NCBI GenBank assembly: GCA_035556715.1
Contig: DATMER010000145.1
Location: forward strand, 142,680 to 206,679
Direction of reading: 5' to 3'
Length of the DNA: 64,000 bases
DNA from: DATMER01 sp035556715
GTDB lineage: Bacteria; Acidobacteriota; Thermoanaerobaculia; Multivoradales; UBA5704
Under the pieces are notes generated by a model. The model made no database searches. It saw nothing but the letters and a program-made list of their open reading frames with translations, and was not told the origin of the DNA. A program made the translations under genes and the position numbers. Positions 15,143 through 24,026 of this stretch are shown here, piece after piece (the stretch's first letter is position 1; each line of letters opens with the position of its first letter).

Positions 15143-16624
15143 ATGGCGTTAGAGCAAAAACTTTCCCTGAAGCTGGCGCAGAAGCTGGTGATGACGCCGT
15201 CACTCCAGCAGGCGATCAAGCTTCTGCAAATGACTCGCATGGAGCTGGATACGCTCCTCACCCAGGAGCTGGTGGAGAACCCGATCCTGGAAGAGGCCGG
15301 TGACGTCATCGAAGAGAAGGACGCCACGCCCGAGGAGCGCCAGGAGGCGGCGGCGGAGACTCCCGAGCAGCCGATCGACCAGACCGATTCGATGGAGAAC
15401 ATCGACCTCGACGCCTACTTCGGCGACTACTGGGAAGGCTCGGGCCAGTCCTCCATGATGGAGGAGCGCGACGAGCCGCCCATCGAGAACAGTCTCACCC
15501 GCGAGCCCGACCTCTACGACCACCTCCTCTGGCAGCTCCACATGGCCGACGTCACGCCGCGCCAGAGGGAGATCGCCGAGCTGATCATCGGCAATCTCAA
15601 CCCGGACGGCTTCCTGGTCGCCACCCCGGAAGAGATCCGGGAGATGGGGGAGCACGAGGGTCATCAGGAGGGGAATGGCGAGTGCCGCAACTACTCGCTG
15701 GAGGAGGTCTACGACGCGCTCCGCCTCGTGCGCAGCCTCGACCCGCCGGGCATCGCCTGCCGTGACCTCCAGGAGAGCCTGCTCCTCCAGATGGACATCC
15801 GGGAGGTCCCCCAGGACGCCCTCGCCCGCCGCATGATCTTCGAGGCCTGGGACCTCTTCCTGCGCCGCCAGTTCCCCGCCGTCGCCAAGAAGCTCGGCGT
15901 GGAGCTCGCCGAGCTCGAAGAGGCGGTCGAGCTGATCCGCACCCTCGAGACCCACCCCGGCCGCAAGTTCAGCACCGACCGGCCGCACTACATCGAGCCC
16001 GACGTGTTCGTGCGCAAGGTCGGCGACGAGTACGTCATCCAGCTCAACGACGACGGCCTGCCGCGCCTCCGGGTGAGCCGTGCCTACCGGCGCATGCTGC
16101 AGACTATGCGCAGCGAGAACCGGCAGTCCGAAGCCCAGCAGTTCATCAAGGACAAGATCCGCTCCGCGGTCTGGCTGATCAAGAGCCTCGACCAGCGGCA
16201 GCGCACCATCTACAAGGTGGCGTCGTCGATCATCCGCCAGCAGCGGGAGTTCTTGGACAAGGGGATCGAGCACCTGCGGCCGATGGTGCTCCGGGACGTG
16301 GCCGAGGACATCGGCATGCACGAGTCCACGGTCAGCCGGGTGGTGTCGAATAAATACATGCACACCCACCGCGGGCTGTTCCCGATGAAGTTCTTCTTCC
16401 ATAGCGGCATCGACCGTGAGTATGGCGACAACATCTCGTCGCTTACGGTCAAGCGGAAGATCGAGCAGCTCATCCAGTCCGAGGATCCAAAGCGCCCCCT
16501 GTCCGACAGCGAGCTCATGCGGATCCTGAACCGCGAGGGGATCCAGATCGCCCGCCGGACCGTGGCCAAGTACCGCGACGAGCTGAGCATCCCCTCCTCC
16601 ACGGACCGGAAACAGATCTTTTAG
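15143..16624 (+). CDS. rpoN: RNA polymerase sigma-54 factor
   Basis: 493 residues. Region I is the Gln/Leu-rich activator-interacting helix (LSLKLAQKLVMTPSLQQAIKLLQM). An acidic region II follows, then the core-binding domain (DPPGIACRDLQESLLLQ), the HTH (RDVAEDIGMHESTVSRVVSNKYM) and the C-terminal RpoN box IARRTVAKYRDELSIPSS that reads the -24 element. It directs transcription from -24/-12 promoters and needs AAA+ activators, none of which are in the window. Placed between lptB and ptsN as in many diderms; the ribosome hibernation factor gene hpf, often found next, is missing here. Confidence 0.97.
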   Translation: MALEQKLSLKLAQKLVMTPSLQQAIKLLQMTRMELDTLLTQELVENPILEEAGDVIEEKDATPEERQEAAAETPEQPIDQTDSMENIDLDAYFGDYWEGSGQSSMMEERDEPPIENSLTREPDLYDHLLWQLHMADVTPRQREIAELIIGNLNPDGFLVATPEEIREMGEHEGHQEGNGECRNYSLEEVYDALRLVRSLDPPGIACRDLQESLLLQMDIREVPQDALARRMIFEAWDLFLRRQFPAVAKKLGVELAELEEAVELIRTLETHPGRKFSTDRPHYIEPDVFVRKVGDEYVIQLNDDGLPRLRVSRAYRRMLQTMRSENRQSEAQQFIKDKIRSAVWLIKSLDQRQRTIYKVASSIIRQQREFLDKGIEHLRPMVLRDVAEDIGMHESTVSRVVSNKYMHTHRGLFPMKFFFHSGIDREYGDNISSLTVKRKIEQLIQSEDPKRPLSDSELMRILNREGIQIARRTVAKYRDELSIPSSTDRKQIF

Positions 16625-16631
16625 GACGGGT

Positions 16632-17090
16632 GTGGTGCGTCTGGGGTCGCTCACTCGTCCGGAGCTGATCTTCCCCGAGCTTCCTGCCGCGGACCGCACG
16701 GGTGTCCTGCGCTTCCTCGCCGAGCGCATCGCCGCCCTGGGGGTGGTGCCGGACGGGGCGGAGCTTTTCCGGCTGATGAAGGAGCGCGAGCAGCTCGGCT
16801 CCACCGGCATCGGCTCGGGCATCGCCATCCCGCACTGCAAGGTCCCGGGCCTGAAGCAGGGGATCGTGGCCGTGGGCATGGCGCCTGCCGGCGTGGACTT
16901 CGGGGCCGCGGACGGCGAGCCCGTGCGGCTGCTCTTCGTGGTGCTGTCGCCGAGCGCCTCCCCGGCCGAGCACCTGCAGGCGCTCGCCGCGATCTCGCGC
17001 TGGATCAAGGTGGACCGCCATGCCGAGCGGCTCCTGGAGCTGCGCGATCCCGAGGCGGTGTACCAGCTTCTTCAGGAGGAGAGCCGTTGA
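16632..17090 (+). CDS. ptsN: PTS EIIA-Ntr-like regulatory protein
   Basis: 152 residues starting at GTG 16632, 8 bases after rpoN. The EIIA-fructose/Ntr fold is shown by LKEREQLGSTGIGSGIAIPHCKVPGL-type sequence, with the phosphorylated histidine at position 68 (IAIPHCK), and by LLFVVLSPSASPAEHLQALAAIS. It accepts phosphate from the HPr-type carrier and acts as a regulator rather than a sugar transporter. Its stop overlaps hprK. Confidence 0.92.
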   Translation: MVRLGSLTRPELIFPELPAADRTGVLRFLAERIAALGVVPDGAELFRLMKEREQLGSTGIGSGIAIPHCKVPGLKQGIVAVGMAPAGVDFGAADGEPVRLLFVVLSPSASPAEHLQALAAISRWIKVDRHAERLLELRDPEAVYQLLQEESR

Positions 17091-18049
17091 TGCACGGCAG
17101 TCTTCCCACCCTTCCGCAGGTTCAGGTCTCAGAGCTGCTCGCCGAGGAGCTGGGATATCTCCATCTGAAGGTGCTCTCGGGCGAGTCGCACCTCGACAAC
17201 CTGATCACCCATCCGCGGGTGCAGAAGCCGGGGCTCGCGTTCGCCGGCTACTACGCCTACATCAAGCCGGGGCGGGTCCAGATCGTGGGCGAGAGCGAGA
17301 CCGAGTACCTGAAGACCCTGGACGAGGAGGAGCGCCAGCTCCGGCTCGAAACCATCGCCAGCCTGCCGGTGCCGGTCTTCATCATCACCAAGGGGATCGA
17401 GCCGCTGCCCGGGTTCCTGGCGAGCTGCCAGGTACGCGAGGTGCCGGTCCTCTCCTCGCCCGAGCTCTCCTCCACGGTGATCAAGGGGGTCAGCTACTTC
17501 CTCGAAGACCATCTCGTGCCGTCGACCTCGATGCACGGCGTGCTCCTGGAGATCTACGGCATCGGGGTGCTGCTGATCGGTGCGAGCGGGGTGGGGAAGA
17601 GCGAGTCGGCCCTGGACCTGATCACCCGCGGGCACAGCCTGGTCGCGGACGACAAGGTCACGATCAAGCGCTACCCGAACGGCGAGCTGATCGGCTACAG
17701 CGAAGGCCCGCTGCGTCACCACATGGAGCTGCGCGGGATCGGGATCATCAACGTCCAGGACCTCTTCGGCCTGGCCTCTGTGCGCGAGCGCACGGCGGTC
17801 GACCTGGTCATCGAGCTGGAGCACTGGCAGGCCGGCCAGCAGTACGACCGTCTCGGCCTGGATGAGACCCTGTTCAACATCCTCGAGACCCCCTGTCCGT
17901 ACATCCGCATGCCCGTGGCGCTCGGGCGCAATGTGAGCATCCTCGTCGAGATCGCGGCGCGGAACCACGTCCTCAAGCTCCAGGGTCATCACTCGGCCCG
18001 GGAGTTCGCCCGCAAGCTTGAGGCCCAGCTTGAGCGCAACCGACGCTAA
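17090..18049 (+). CDS. hprK: HPr kinase/phosphorylase
   Basis: 319 residues from ATG 17090, which overlaps the ptsN stop (TGATG). The N-terminal domain (about 1-130) contains the DUF1967-like HprK fold with ...HPRVQKPGLAFAGY. The C-terminal kinase has the P-loop GIGVLLIGASGVGKSESALDLI, the HGVLLEIYG strand before it, and LRHHMELRGIGIINVQDLFG, the HprK signature. It phosphorylates and dephosphorylates Ser46 of HPr; the HPr encoded at 19420 has that serine. Confidence 0.95.
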   Translation: MHGSLPTLPQVQVSELLAEELGYLHLKVLSGESHLDNLITHPRVQKPGLAFAGYYAYIKPGRVQIVGESETEYLKTLDEEERQLRLETIASLPVPVFIITKGIEPLPGFLASCQVREVPVLSSPELSSTVIKGVSYFLEDHLVPSTSMHGVLLEIYGIGVLLIGASGVGKSESALDLITRGHSLVADDKVTIKRYPNGELIGYSEGPLRHHMELRGIGIINVQDLFGLASVRERTAVDLVIELEHWQAGQQYDRLGLDETLFNILETPCPYIRMPVALGRNVSILVEIAARNHVLKLQGHHSAREFARKLEAQLERNRR

Positions 18050-18920
18050 GGCTCCCGCCAAGCCGCGCCTCGTCCTGATCACCGGCCTCTCCGGCTCGGG
18101 CAAGAGCGTGGTGGCCAAGTGCTTCGAGGACCTCGGCTACTACACGGTCGACAACCTGCCGCTGCCGCTGCTCCGCCTGTTCCTGGAGAACCCGCTGGAG
18201 CTGGCGCGCGGCTACGACCGCATCGCGGTGGTGACCGACGTGCGCGCGCCCGGATTCGCGGACGAGCTGCCGCGGCTCATCCTGGAGATCGACCGGACGA
18301 AGGTGGACGTCACGCTCCTCTTCCTGGAAGCGTCGGACGAAGTGCTGGTGCGCCGCTTCTCGGAGACCCGGCGCCCCCACCCGCTGGCCCCGGACAAGGC
18401 GGTCATCGAAGGCATCCTGAAGGAGCGCGAGCTGCTCGCCGAGCTGCGCGCCCGGGCGGACATGGCCCTCGACACCAGCACCTGTTCGGTGCACGAGATC
18501 CGCAGCCAGGTGTACCGCGAGTTCGCGAGCAGCCCGGGTGAGGAGCCCGGGATGGTCGTCTCCCTGGTAAGCTTCGGCTTCAAGCACGGCATCCCGTACG
18601 GAACGGACCTGCTCTTCGACGTGCGCTTCCTGTCGAACCCGCACTTCGTGCCCGGCCTGCGGGAGCAGACGGGGCAGGACGCGGCCGTGCAGGAGTACCT
18701 TCTGCGGGAGCCGGATTACCTGGACGTGGTGCAGCGCTTCGCCGACCTGATCCTGTACCTGCTCCCCCGGTACCGGCGGGAGAACCGGAGCTACGTGTCG
18801 GTGGCGGTGGGATGCACGGGCGGCAGGCACCGCTCGGTCGCGGTCTGCGAGCGGCTCAAGGCGGAGCTGGACGCGGGCGGGTGGCCGGCGCGGGTCATCC
18901 ACCGCGATATCACGAAGTAA
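18018..18920 (+). CDS. rapZ: RapZ-family nucleotide-binding protein (RNase adapter)
   Basis: Up to 300 residues. The start is unsettled: TTG at 18018 or TTG at 18030, both inside the hprK 3' end; no ATG fits. P-loop LVLITGLSGSGKSVVAKCFEDLGYYTVDNLP is the family signature. YVSVAVGCTGGRHRSVAVCERL, near the C-terminus, is the RapZ C-domain motif, and FGFKHGIPYGTDLLFDVRFLSNP is also conserved. RapZ/YvcJ proteins bind nucleotides and, in E. coli, guide RNase E to the GlmZ sRNA. Clustering with PTS-Ntr genes is classical. Confidence 0.93.
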   Translation: MRPSLSATDAKAPAKPRLVLITGLSGSGKSVVAKCFEDLGYYTVDNLPLPLLRLFLENPLELARGYDRIAVVTDVRAPGFADELPRLILEIDRTKVDVTLLFLEASDEVLVRRFSETRRPHPLAPDKAVIEGILKERELLAELRARADMALDTSTCSVHEIRSQVYREFASSPGEEPGMVVSLVSFGFKHGIPYGTDLLFDVRFLSNPHFVPGLREQTGQDAAVQEYLLREPDYLDVVQRFADLILYLLPRYRRENRSYVSVAVGCTGGRHRSVAVCERLKAELDAGGWPARVIHRDITK

Positions 18921-18977
18921 GGCAGACGAAGCAAGGCAGAATGAAACGCCCGGCCTGGCACGTTATGTAAGAGTGAG

Positions 18978-19427
18978 ATGATCGGAAAGCTGATTCTGAC
19001 CCACGGCGGCATGGCGAGGGAGCTGCTGGCCGCGGCCCAGGTGATCTCGGGCCGCCTGTCCAATTTCGAGGCGCTCTCGCTGGACTGGAACGACGGGCTG
19101 GAAGAGTCCAAGGCCCAGATCTCGGCCGCGATCACGCGGCTCGACCAGGGGCAGGGTGTGCTCATCCTCACGGACATGTACGGAGGCACCCCGTGCAACA
19201 TGGCCACCTCGTTCTTTGCGCCGGGCAAGGTCGAGATCCTCACCGGGGTGAACCTCCCCATGGTCCTGCGCCTGGCCTGCCAGTCCACCGAGGACGGAAA
19301 CCTTGCCGAGGTCGCGCGCTGGCTGCAGGCCAAGGCGCAGCGGAGCCTCTGCCTGGTGAGTGATATGGTCCAGCCCCCCAAGTGCGAGGAGGAAGCCGTC
19401 GCGGCGGAGAAGAAGAAGCGTGATTGA
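18978..19427 (+). CDS. PTS EIIA component, mannose family
   Basis: 149 residues. MIGKLILTHGGMARELLAAA places the phosphorylatable histidine at position 9. VLILTDMYGGTPCNMATSFF is the conserved D-M-x-G-G-T-P motif of the EIIA-Man fold. No EIIB/EIIC/EIID-Man genes are nearby, so it probably serves as a regulatory phosphate acceptor. The last ~15 residues are a charged Lys/Glu tail. Its coding end overlaps the HPr start by 8 bases. Confidence 0.92.
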   Translation: MIGKLILTHGGMARELLAAAQVISGRLSNFEALSLDWNDGLEESKAQISAAITRLDQGQGVLILTDMYGGTPCNMATSFFAPGKVEILTGVNLPMVLRLACQSTEDGNLAEVARWLQAKAQRSLCLVSDMVQPPKCEEEAVAAEKKKRD

Positions 19428-19689
19428 GCGCGAGACCGAGATCGTCAACAAGCTGGGTCTGCACGCTCGCGCCGCGGCCAAGCTGGTCCATACCGCGGGC
19501 CGCTTCCAGAGCCGCGTCACGGTTGCCAAGGACGGCGAGGAGGTGGATGCCAAGAGCATCCTCGGGATCATGATGATGGCTGCGGCGAAAGGCAGCAAGG
19601 TGACCATACGCTGCGACGGTCAGGACGAGGAGGCGGCCATGCAGGCGGTCACCGGCCTGATCTCCAACCGGTTCGACGAGGAGTGCTGA
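19420..19689 (+). CDS. ptsH: Phosphocarrier protein HPr
   Basis: 89 residues from GTG 19420 inside the end of the EIIA gene. NKLGLHARAAAKLV carries the His15 site phosphorylated by Enzyme I, and DAKSILGIMMMAA places Ser46 exactly where HprK acts. Having both sites and an hprK gene 2.3 kb upstream implies carbon/energy-linked control by Ser-phosphorylation as well as phosphorelay through His15. Confidence 0.95.
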   Translation: MIERETEIVNKLGLHARAAAKLVHTAGRFQSRVTVAKDGEEVDAKSILGIMMMAAAKGSKVTIRCDGQDEEAAMQAVTGLISNRFDEEC

Positions 19690-19691
19690 CC

Positions 19692-21446
19692 ATGCCTTCC
19701 GAGATGCAGGTCCTGCGCGGGATGGGCGTCTCCGGAGGGATCGCCATCGGGAGGGCCGTCTGCATCGAGACCCGCGGCCCGGACGTGTTCCGCATCCCCA
19801 TCGCCGAAGATCAGGTCGAGGAAGAGGTCGCCCGCCTGTACGAGGGGGCCCGCCGCGCCCGCCACGAGCTGATGCGCACCCGCGAGAAGGCCGACGAGGA
19901 CCTCGGCAACGATCTCGCCGCCATCTTCGACGCCCACGTCCTGCTGCTCTCCGATCCCCACTTCCTGGGCAAGGTGGAGGAGCGTATCCGCAAGAACCAG
20001 GTCAACGCGGAGTGGGCCGTCAAGAAGACCGCGGAGGAGCTCGACGAGCTTTTCGCGCACATCGACGACAGCTACATCCGCGAGCGCAGCGAGGACCTCA
20101 CCGACGTCAGCCGCCACCTCCTGCGCAGCCTGCAGGGGACCTCCCACCACGATCTCTCCGACCTGCCGCCCGACGTGGTGATCGTGGCGGACGACCTCAC
20201 GCCCTCGGATGCCATCCGGCTGGGCCGGGCGCGGGTCATCGGCTTTGCCATCGAGACGGGCGGCCGGACCTCGCACACCACGATCATCGCGCGCTCCCTG
20301 AACCTGCCGGCGGTCGCCGGTCTGACCGGCGTGATCGGCCGCGTCGGCGACCAGGCCTCCATCATCGTGGACGGCGAGAGCGGCACGATCGTCCTCCATC
20401 CGACCGCGGAGGTGCTCGCGGAGTACCGGGTCCGCCAGGCCGAGCTGGAGCGGCGGGACAACGCCTGGCTGGCTTCCCGCGAGCTCGGCTCGGTGACGAC
20501 CGACGGGGTCGAGATCAAGCTGATGGCCAACATCGACCTGCCCGAGGAGGTGGACGAGGTGGGGCCGTTCGGGGCCTGCGGCATCGGCCTCTACCGCAGC
20601 GAGTTCCTCTACATCGAGAAGAGCCCGCACCTGCCGACCGAGGAGGAGCACCTGGAGGCCTACCGCCACATGGTCGAGGCCGCGGCTCCGCACCCGGCGA
20701 TCGTCCGCACCTACGACCTGGGCGGCCGCAAGCTGGCGCGGGAGATGATGGCGACCGAGGAGGAGAACCCGGTCCTCGGCCTGCGCGGCATCCGCCTGAC
20801 CCTGGCGCGGCCGGACATCTTCCGTACCCAGATCCGGGCCCTCTACCGGGCGGGCATCTATGGCGATCTCTGGGTCATGCTGCCGCTGGTGACCACGGTG
20901 GAGGAGGTGCGAAGCTTCCGCGCTTTCGCCGAGGACGTCATCCAGGAGCTGGAGCGGGAAGGGGTGCCCTTCCGCCGGGACATCCGGCTGGGGGTGATGA
21001 TCGAGGTGCCGGGCGCGGCGATGATCTCCGACGCGCTGGCCCGCGAGGTGGATTTCTTCTCCATCGGCACCAACGACCTGATCCAGTACGCGCTCGCCGT
21101 GGACCGCAACAACGAGCACGTGGCCAGCCTGTACCAGCCCCTTCATCCCGGAATTCTCCGCATGCTACGCTTCGTCATCGACAGCGCGCGTGCCGCGGGG
21201 ATCGAGGTCAGCCTGTGCGGGGAGATGGCGTCGGACCCCCGTTACGCCCTCCTCCTGGTCGGCATGGGGCTGCGGCGACTCTCCCTGGCTCCCCGGGGGA
21301 TCCCGGAGGTCAAGAGCTGGCTCCGGGACGTCTCCGCAGCCGAGCTGGCCGAGCTGGCCGAAAGCTGTCTCGCTCACTCCACCGCGGCCGACGTCCAGCG
21401 TCACCTGGAAGATTTCTTCGAGTGCGCCATGGCTTCGCGAAGATGA
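19692..21446 (+). CDS. ptsI: Phosphoenolpyruvate-protein phosphotransferase (Enzyme I)
   Basis: 584 residues from ATG 19692. Enzyme I takes phosphate from PEP and passes it to HPr. The phosphohistidine motif GGRTSHTTIIARSLNLPAV is intact. The C-terminal PEP-binding barrel has GIGLYRSEFLY, RTYDLGGRK, LRGIRLTL, LPLVTTVEEVRSFR, GVMIEVPGAAMISD, FFSIGTNDLIQYALAVDRNN and SLCGEMASDP. Length is normal. It closes the hprK-rapZ-EIIA-HPr-EI run; no sugar permease is present. Confidence 0.97.
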   Translation: MPSEMQVLRGMGVSGGIAIGRAVCIETRGPDVFRIPIAEDQVEEEVARLYEGARRARHELMRTREKADEDLGNDLAAIFDAHVLLLSDPHFLGKVEERIRKNQVNAEWAVKKTAEELDELFAHIDDSYIRERSEDLTDVSRHLLRSLQGTSHHDLSDLPPDVVIVADDLTPSDAIRLGRARVIGFAIETGGRTSHTTIIARSLNLPAVAGLTGVIGRVGDQASIIVDGESGTIVLHPTAEVLAEYRVRQAELERRDNAWLASRELGSVTTDGVEIKLMANIDLPEEVDEVGPFGACGIGLYRSEFLYIEKSPHLPTEEEHLEAYRHMVEAAAPHPAIVRTYDLGGRKLAREMMATEEENPVLGLRGIRLTLARPDIFRTQIRALYRAGIYGDLWVMLPLVTTVEEVRSFRAFAEDVIQELEREGVPFRRDIRLGVMIEVPGAAMISDALAREVDFFSIGTNDLIQYALAVDRNNEHVASLYQPLHPGILRMLRFVIDSARAAGIEVSLCGEMASDPRYALLLVGMGLRRLSLAPRGIPEVKSWLRDVSAAELAELAESCLAHSTAADVQRHLEDFFECAMASRR

Positions 21447-21486
21447 CTTCGCGCCGTTGAGCAACCGTTGAGCAAGAGGGACTTGA

Positions 21487-21840
21487 ATGCGTTTTCCAAT
21501 CCGCCGAGTCGAGAAGCCGTGGGGGTATGAGCTGATCTTCGCCCACACCGACCGTTACGTGGGCAAGGTTCTGCACGTCAACCCGGGCCAGGCCCTGTCG
21601 CTCCAGTACCACGAGGTCAAGGACGAGACCCTGTATATGGCCGACGGGGAGGTGGAGCTGCTGGTGGAGGAGGACGGGAACCTGGTCACCACGGTCCTGC
21701 GCGGCGGCGAGTCCTACCGGATCCGCCCTTTCACCAAACACCGGATGATCGCCGGCGGCAACGGCTGCGACATCATCGAGGTGTCGACCCCGGAGCTCGA
21801 AGATGTGGTTCGTCTCGAAGACCGCTATGGCCGTGCCTGA
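21487..21840 (+). CDS. Cupin-domain protein, mannose-6-phosphate isomerase type II-like
   Basis: 117 residues forming a single cupin. VEKPWGYELIFAHTDRYVGKVLHVNPGQALSLQYHEVKDETLYM shows the metal ligands of motif 1 (H-x-(2-3)-E), and RIRPFTKHRMIAGGNG gives the motif-2 histidine. 'PWG.E' at the start and the motif-1 pattern match the C-terminal isomerase half of type II mannose-6-phosphate isomerase/GDP-mannose pyrophosphorylase enzymes, here as a free-standing domain. A role in mannose-6-P/fructose-6-P conversion is plausible but unproven. Confidence 0.8.
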   Translation: MRFPIRRVEKPWGYELIFAHTDRYVGKVLHVNPGQALSLQYHEVKDETLYMADGEVELLVEEDGNLVTTVLRGGESYRIRPFTKHRMIAGGNGCDIIEVSTPELEDVVRLEDRYGRA

Positions 21841-22648
21841 CCTGCGCCCGGCAGGCACCCTCCTCCCCTCCAAGACTCTCTGCGCAGGGCTTCTTCTGGT
21901 GGTGCTGGCCGGGTGCGCGGTGCCGCCGCCGCCCAAGGCTGAAGAGCCCCAGGCGCCGGCTCCTACGCAGGTAATCGATCCGGCACCCGCGCCGACTCCG
22001 GCACCCAAGCCCATGGAGCCGCCCCAGGACAACGTCGTCGTCCTGGACTCCGGAGGTCAGAAGGCAGCTTCCTCCACCACGAGCCTGGCGGACGCTGCCC
22101 GGGCCGCGCGCGAGCAGCGCGCCCATGCCGACCCTCCGGCGCACGTGATCACCAACCAGAACCTGAAGCAGTACGCCGCCAAGGGGCAGATCACGGTGGC
22201 CTCGCCCGCGAAGAAGCCCGAGCTCGAGGAGGAGGGGACGCCGCAGGAAGAGCCTCTCGTCCGCGACGAGCAGTACTGGCGCGGCCGGGCTCTCGAGGTC
22301 CGTCTGCGCTGGCGCAAGGCCGCGGACGACGTCAAGGAGCTGGAGCAGAGCGCCGCGGGCTGGCGCCGGCGCTTCTACGCCGAGAACGACATCTATGTAC
22401 GGAACGGCCAGGTCAAGCCGGAGTGGGACCGGGTCCTGGACCGGCTGGAAGAGGCCCGGGCCGAGGCGGAGACGGCCAAGACCGAGCTCGCCGAGCTTCT
22501 GGAGGAGGGCCGGACCGCGGGAGCCCTTCCAGGCTGGCTCCGCGAGGGAGTTGACCAGGAGCCCAAGGAAGAGCCCGAGCCCTCGAATGAGCACAAGGCG
22601 ATCGACCCGCCCATCGTGGAAAAGAAACAGGAAGAAGACGGAAGATGA
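21827..22648 (+). CDS. Lipoprotein of unknown function, coiled-coil C-terminus
   Basis: 273 residues from ATG 21827, overlapping the cupin gene by 14 bases. A signal peptide ending LLLVVLAGC is a clear lipobox, so the mature protein starts at the Cys. A long Pro/Ala/Glu-rich linker follows. Residues ~150-245 are predicted coiled coil (WRGRALEVRLRWRKAADDVKELEQSAAGWRRRFY...). Proline-rich linkers plus coiled coils suit a periplasm-spanning lipoprotein. It overlaps miaB by four bases. No family recognised. Confidence 0.75.
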   Translation: MAVPDLRPAGTLLPSKTLCAGLLLVVLAGCAVPPPPKAEEPQAPAPTQVIDPAPAPTPAPKPMEPPQDNVVVLDSGGQKAASSTTSLADAARAAREQRAHADPPAHVITNQNLKQYAAKGQITVASPAKKPELEEEGTPQEEPLVRDEQYWRGRALEVRLRWRKAADDVKELEQSAAGWRRRFYAENDIYVRNGQVKPEWDRVLDRLEEARAEAETAKTELAELLEEGRTAGALPGWLREGVDQEPKEEPEPSNEHKAIDPPIVEKKQEEDGR

Positions 22649-23973
22649 CACGTCCACGCCGCGTCTACATCGAGACCTGGGGCTGCCAGATGAACGAGCT
22701 GGACAGCCAGCGCATGCTCGGCCAGCTCATGCAGCAGGGAGTTCTGCCGACGCTCAAGCCCGAGGAGGCGGACGTCATCCTCCTCAACTCCTGCAGCGTG
22801 CGGGACAAGGCGGAGCAGAAGGTCTACTCGCGGCTGGGGGAGTACCGGCTCTTCAAGCGCAACCGGCAGGACCTCCTGATCGGCCTCTGCGGCTGCGTGG
22901 CCCAGCAGGAAGGAGAGCGGGCCCTCCGCCGCGTCCCGGACCTCGATTTCGTTCTGGGCCCGGGCCGGGTGGGCGAGCTCAACGACGTGGTGGCGAAGCG
23001 CCGCGCCGGCGAGCGGGTAGTGGCCACCGGCTTCCCCGAGAACCGCCAGTACGACATCGATGCGGTCACCCGCCAGGGCGAGTACAAGGGGATGGTGACC
23101 ATCATCGAGGGGTGCAACAAGAACTGCACCTTCTGCATCGTCCCCCAGACCCGGGGTCCCGAGCAGAGCCGTCCCATGGCCGAGGTCCTGCGCGAGGTCG
23201 AGCACCTCCTGGAGTACGGCTTCCTGGAGATCGAGCTCCTCGGCCAGACCGTGAACCACTGGCGCGACCCGGCGAACACCGGCATCGACTTCGCGGACCT
23301 GCTGGACGCAACGGCCTCGCTGCCGGGCTTGCGCCGGCTGCGCTTCGTCACCTCCTACCCCCGCGACTTCACGCCGCGCATGGTGGAGCAGGTGGGCCGG
23401 CACGAGAACATCTGCTCCTACATTCACCTGCCCGTGCAGTCCGGCTCGGACCCGGCGCTGCGCCGCATGGGCCGCGGCTACACCCGGGCCGAGTACCTCG
23501 ATCTCGTTCATCAGCTCCGCGTGGCCCGGGCCGACCTAGCGCTCTCCACCGACATCATTGTCGGCTTCCCAGGAGAGACCGAGGATGACTTCGAGCAGAC
23601 GCTCGACCTGCTCCGCGAGGTCCGCTTCGCATCCCTTTACGCCTTCAAGTACTCCCCGAGGCCGGGCACGGCGGCGCCGCGCCTGGGAGGCGCCGTGGAC
23701 CCGGACACCGCTTCGGAGCGGCTCCAGCGGCTCTTCCACCTACAGGAAGGGATTCAGAAGGAGATCAACGAGGAGATGGTGGGGGAGGAGCTGGAGCTGA
23801 TCGTGACCGGCTGGGGGAAGCAGCCGGGGACGCAGGTGGGCCGGACCTCCTGCCATCGCATCGTGCACTTCCGGACCGGTGCCGAGCCCGCGGCCCTCGG
23901 CCAGATGACCCGCGTCCGGATCCAGTCGGCCCTCACCCACAGCCTGTTCGGCGAGCGCCTCTCCCTGTCCTGA
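22645..23973 (+). CDS. miaB: tRNA-2-methylthio-N6-dimethylallyladenosine synthase
   Basis: 442 residues. The N-terminal MTTase domain starts YIETWGCQMNELDSQRM and holds the three auxiliary-cluster cysteines (first in GCQMN, then NSCSVRDKA, CGCVAQQEG). The radical-SAM motif is EGCNKNCTFCIVPQTRG (CxxxCxxC). YIHLPVQSGSD and STDIIVGFPGETEDDF are MiaB signatures. A C-terminal TRAM domain ends the protein. It methylthiolates i6A37 of tRNAs, so it depends on dimethylallyl groups made by the isoprenoid pathway encoded at 46-52 kb. Confidence 0.95.
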   Translation: MTRPRRVYIETWGCQMNELDSQRMLGQLMQQGVLPTLKPEEADVILLNSCSVRDKAEQKVYSRLGEYRLFKRNRQDLLIGLCGCVAQQEGERALRRVPDLDFVLGPGRVGELNDVVAKRRAGERVVATGFPENRQYDIDAVTRQGEYKGMVTIIEGCNKNCTFCIVPQTRGPEQSRPMAEVLREVEHLLEYGFLEIELLGQTVNHWRDPANTGIDFADLLDATASLPGLRRLRFVTSYPRDFTPRMVEQVGRHENICSYIHLPVQSGSDPALRRMGRGYTRAEYLDLVHQLRVARADLALSTDIIVGFPGETEDDFEQTLDLLREVRFASLYAFKYSPRPGTAAPRLGGAVDPDTASERLQRLFHLQEGIQKEINEEMVGEELELIVTGWGKQPGTQVGRTSCHRIVHFRTGAEPAALGQMTRVRIQSALTHSLFGERLSLS

Positions 23974-24026
23974 GCCGGCCTCACCTGCCGGTTGACCTTC
24001 CGCGGGGCGGCGCTCAAAATAAGCTC

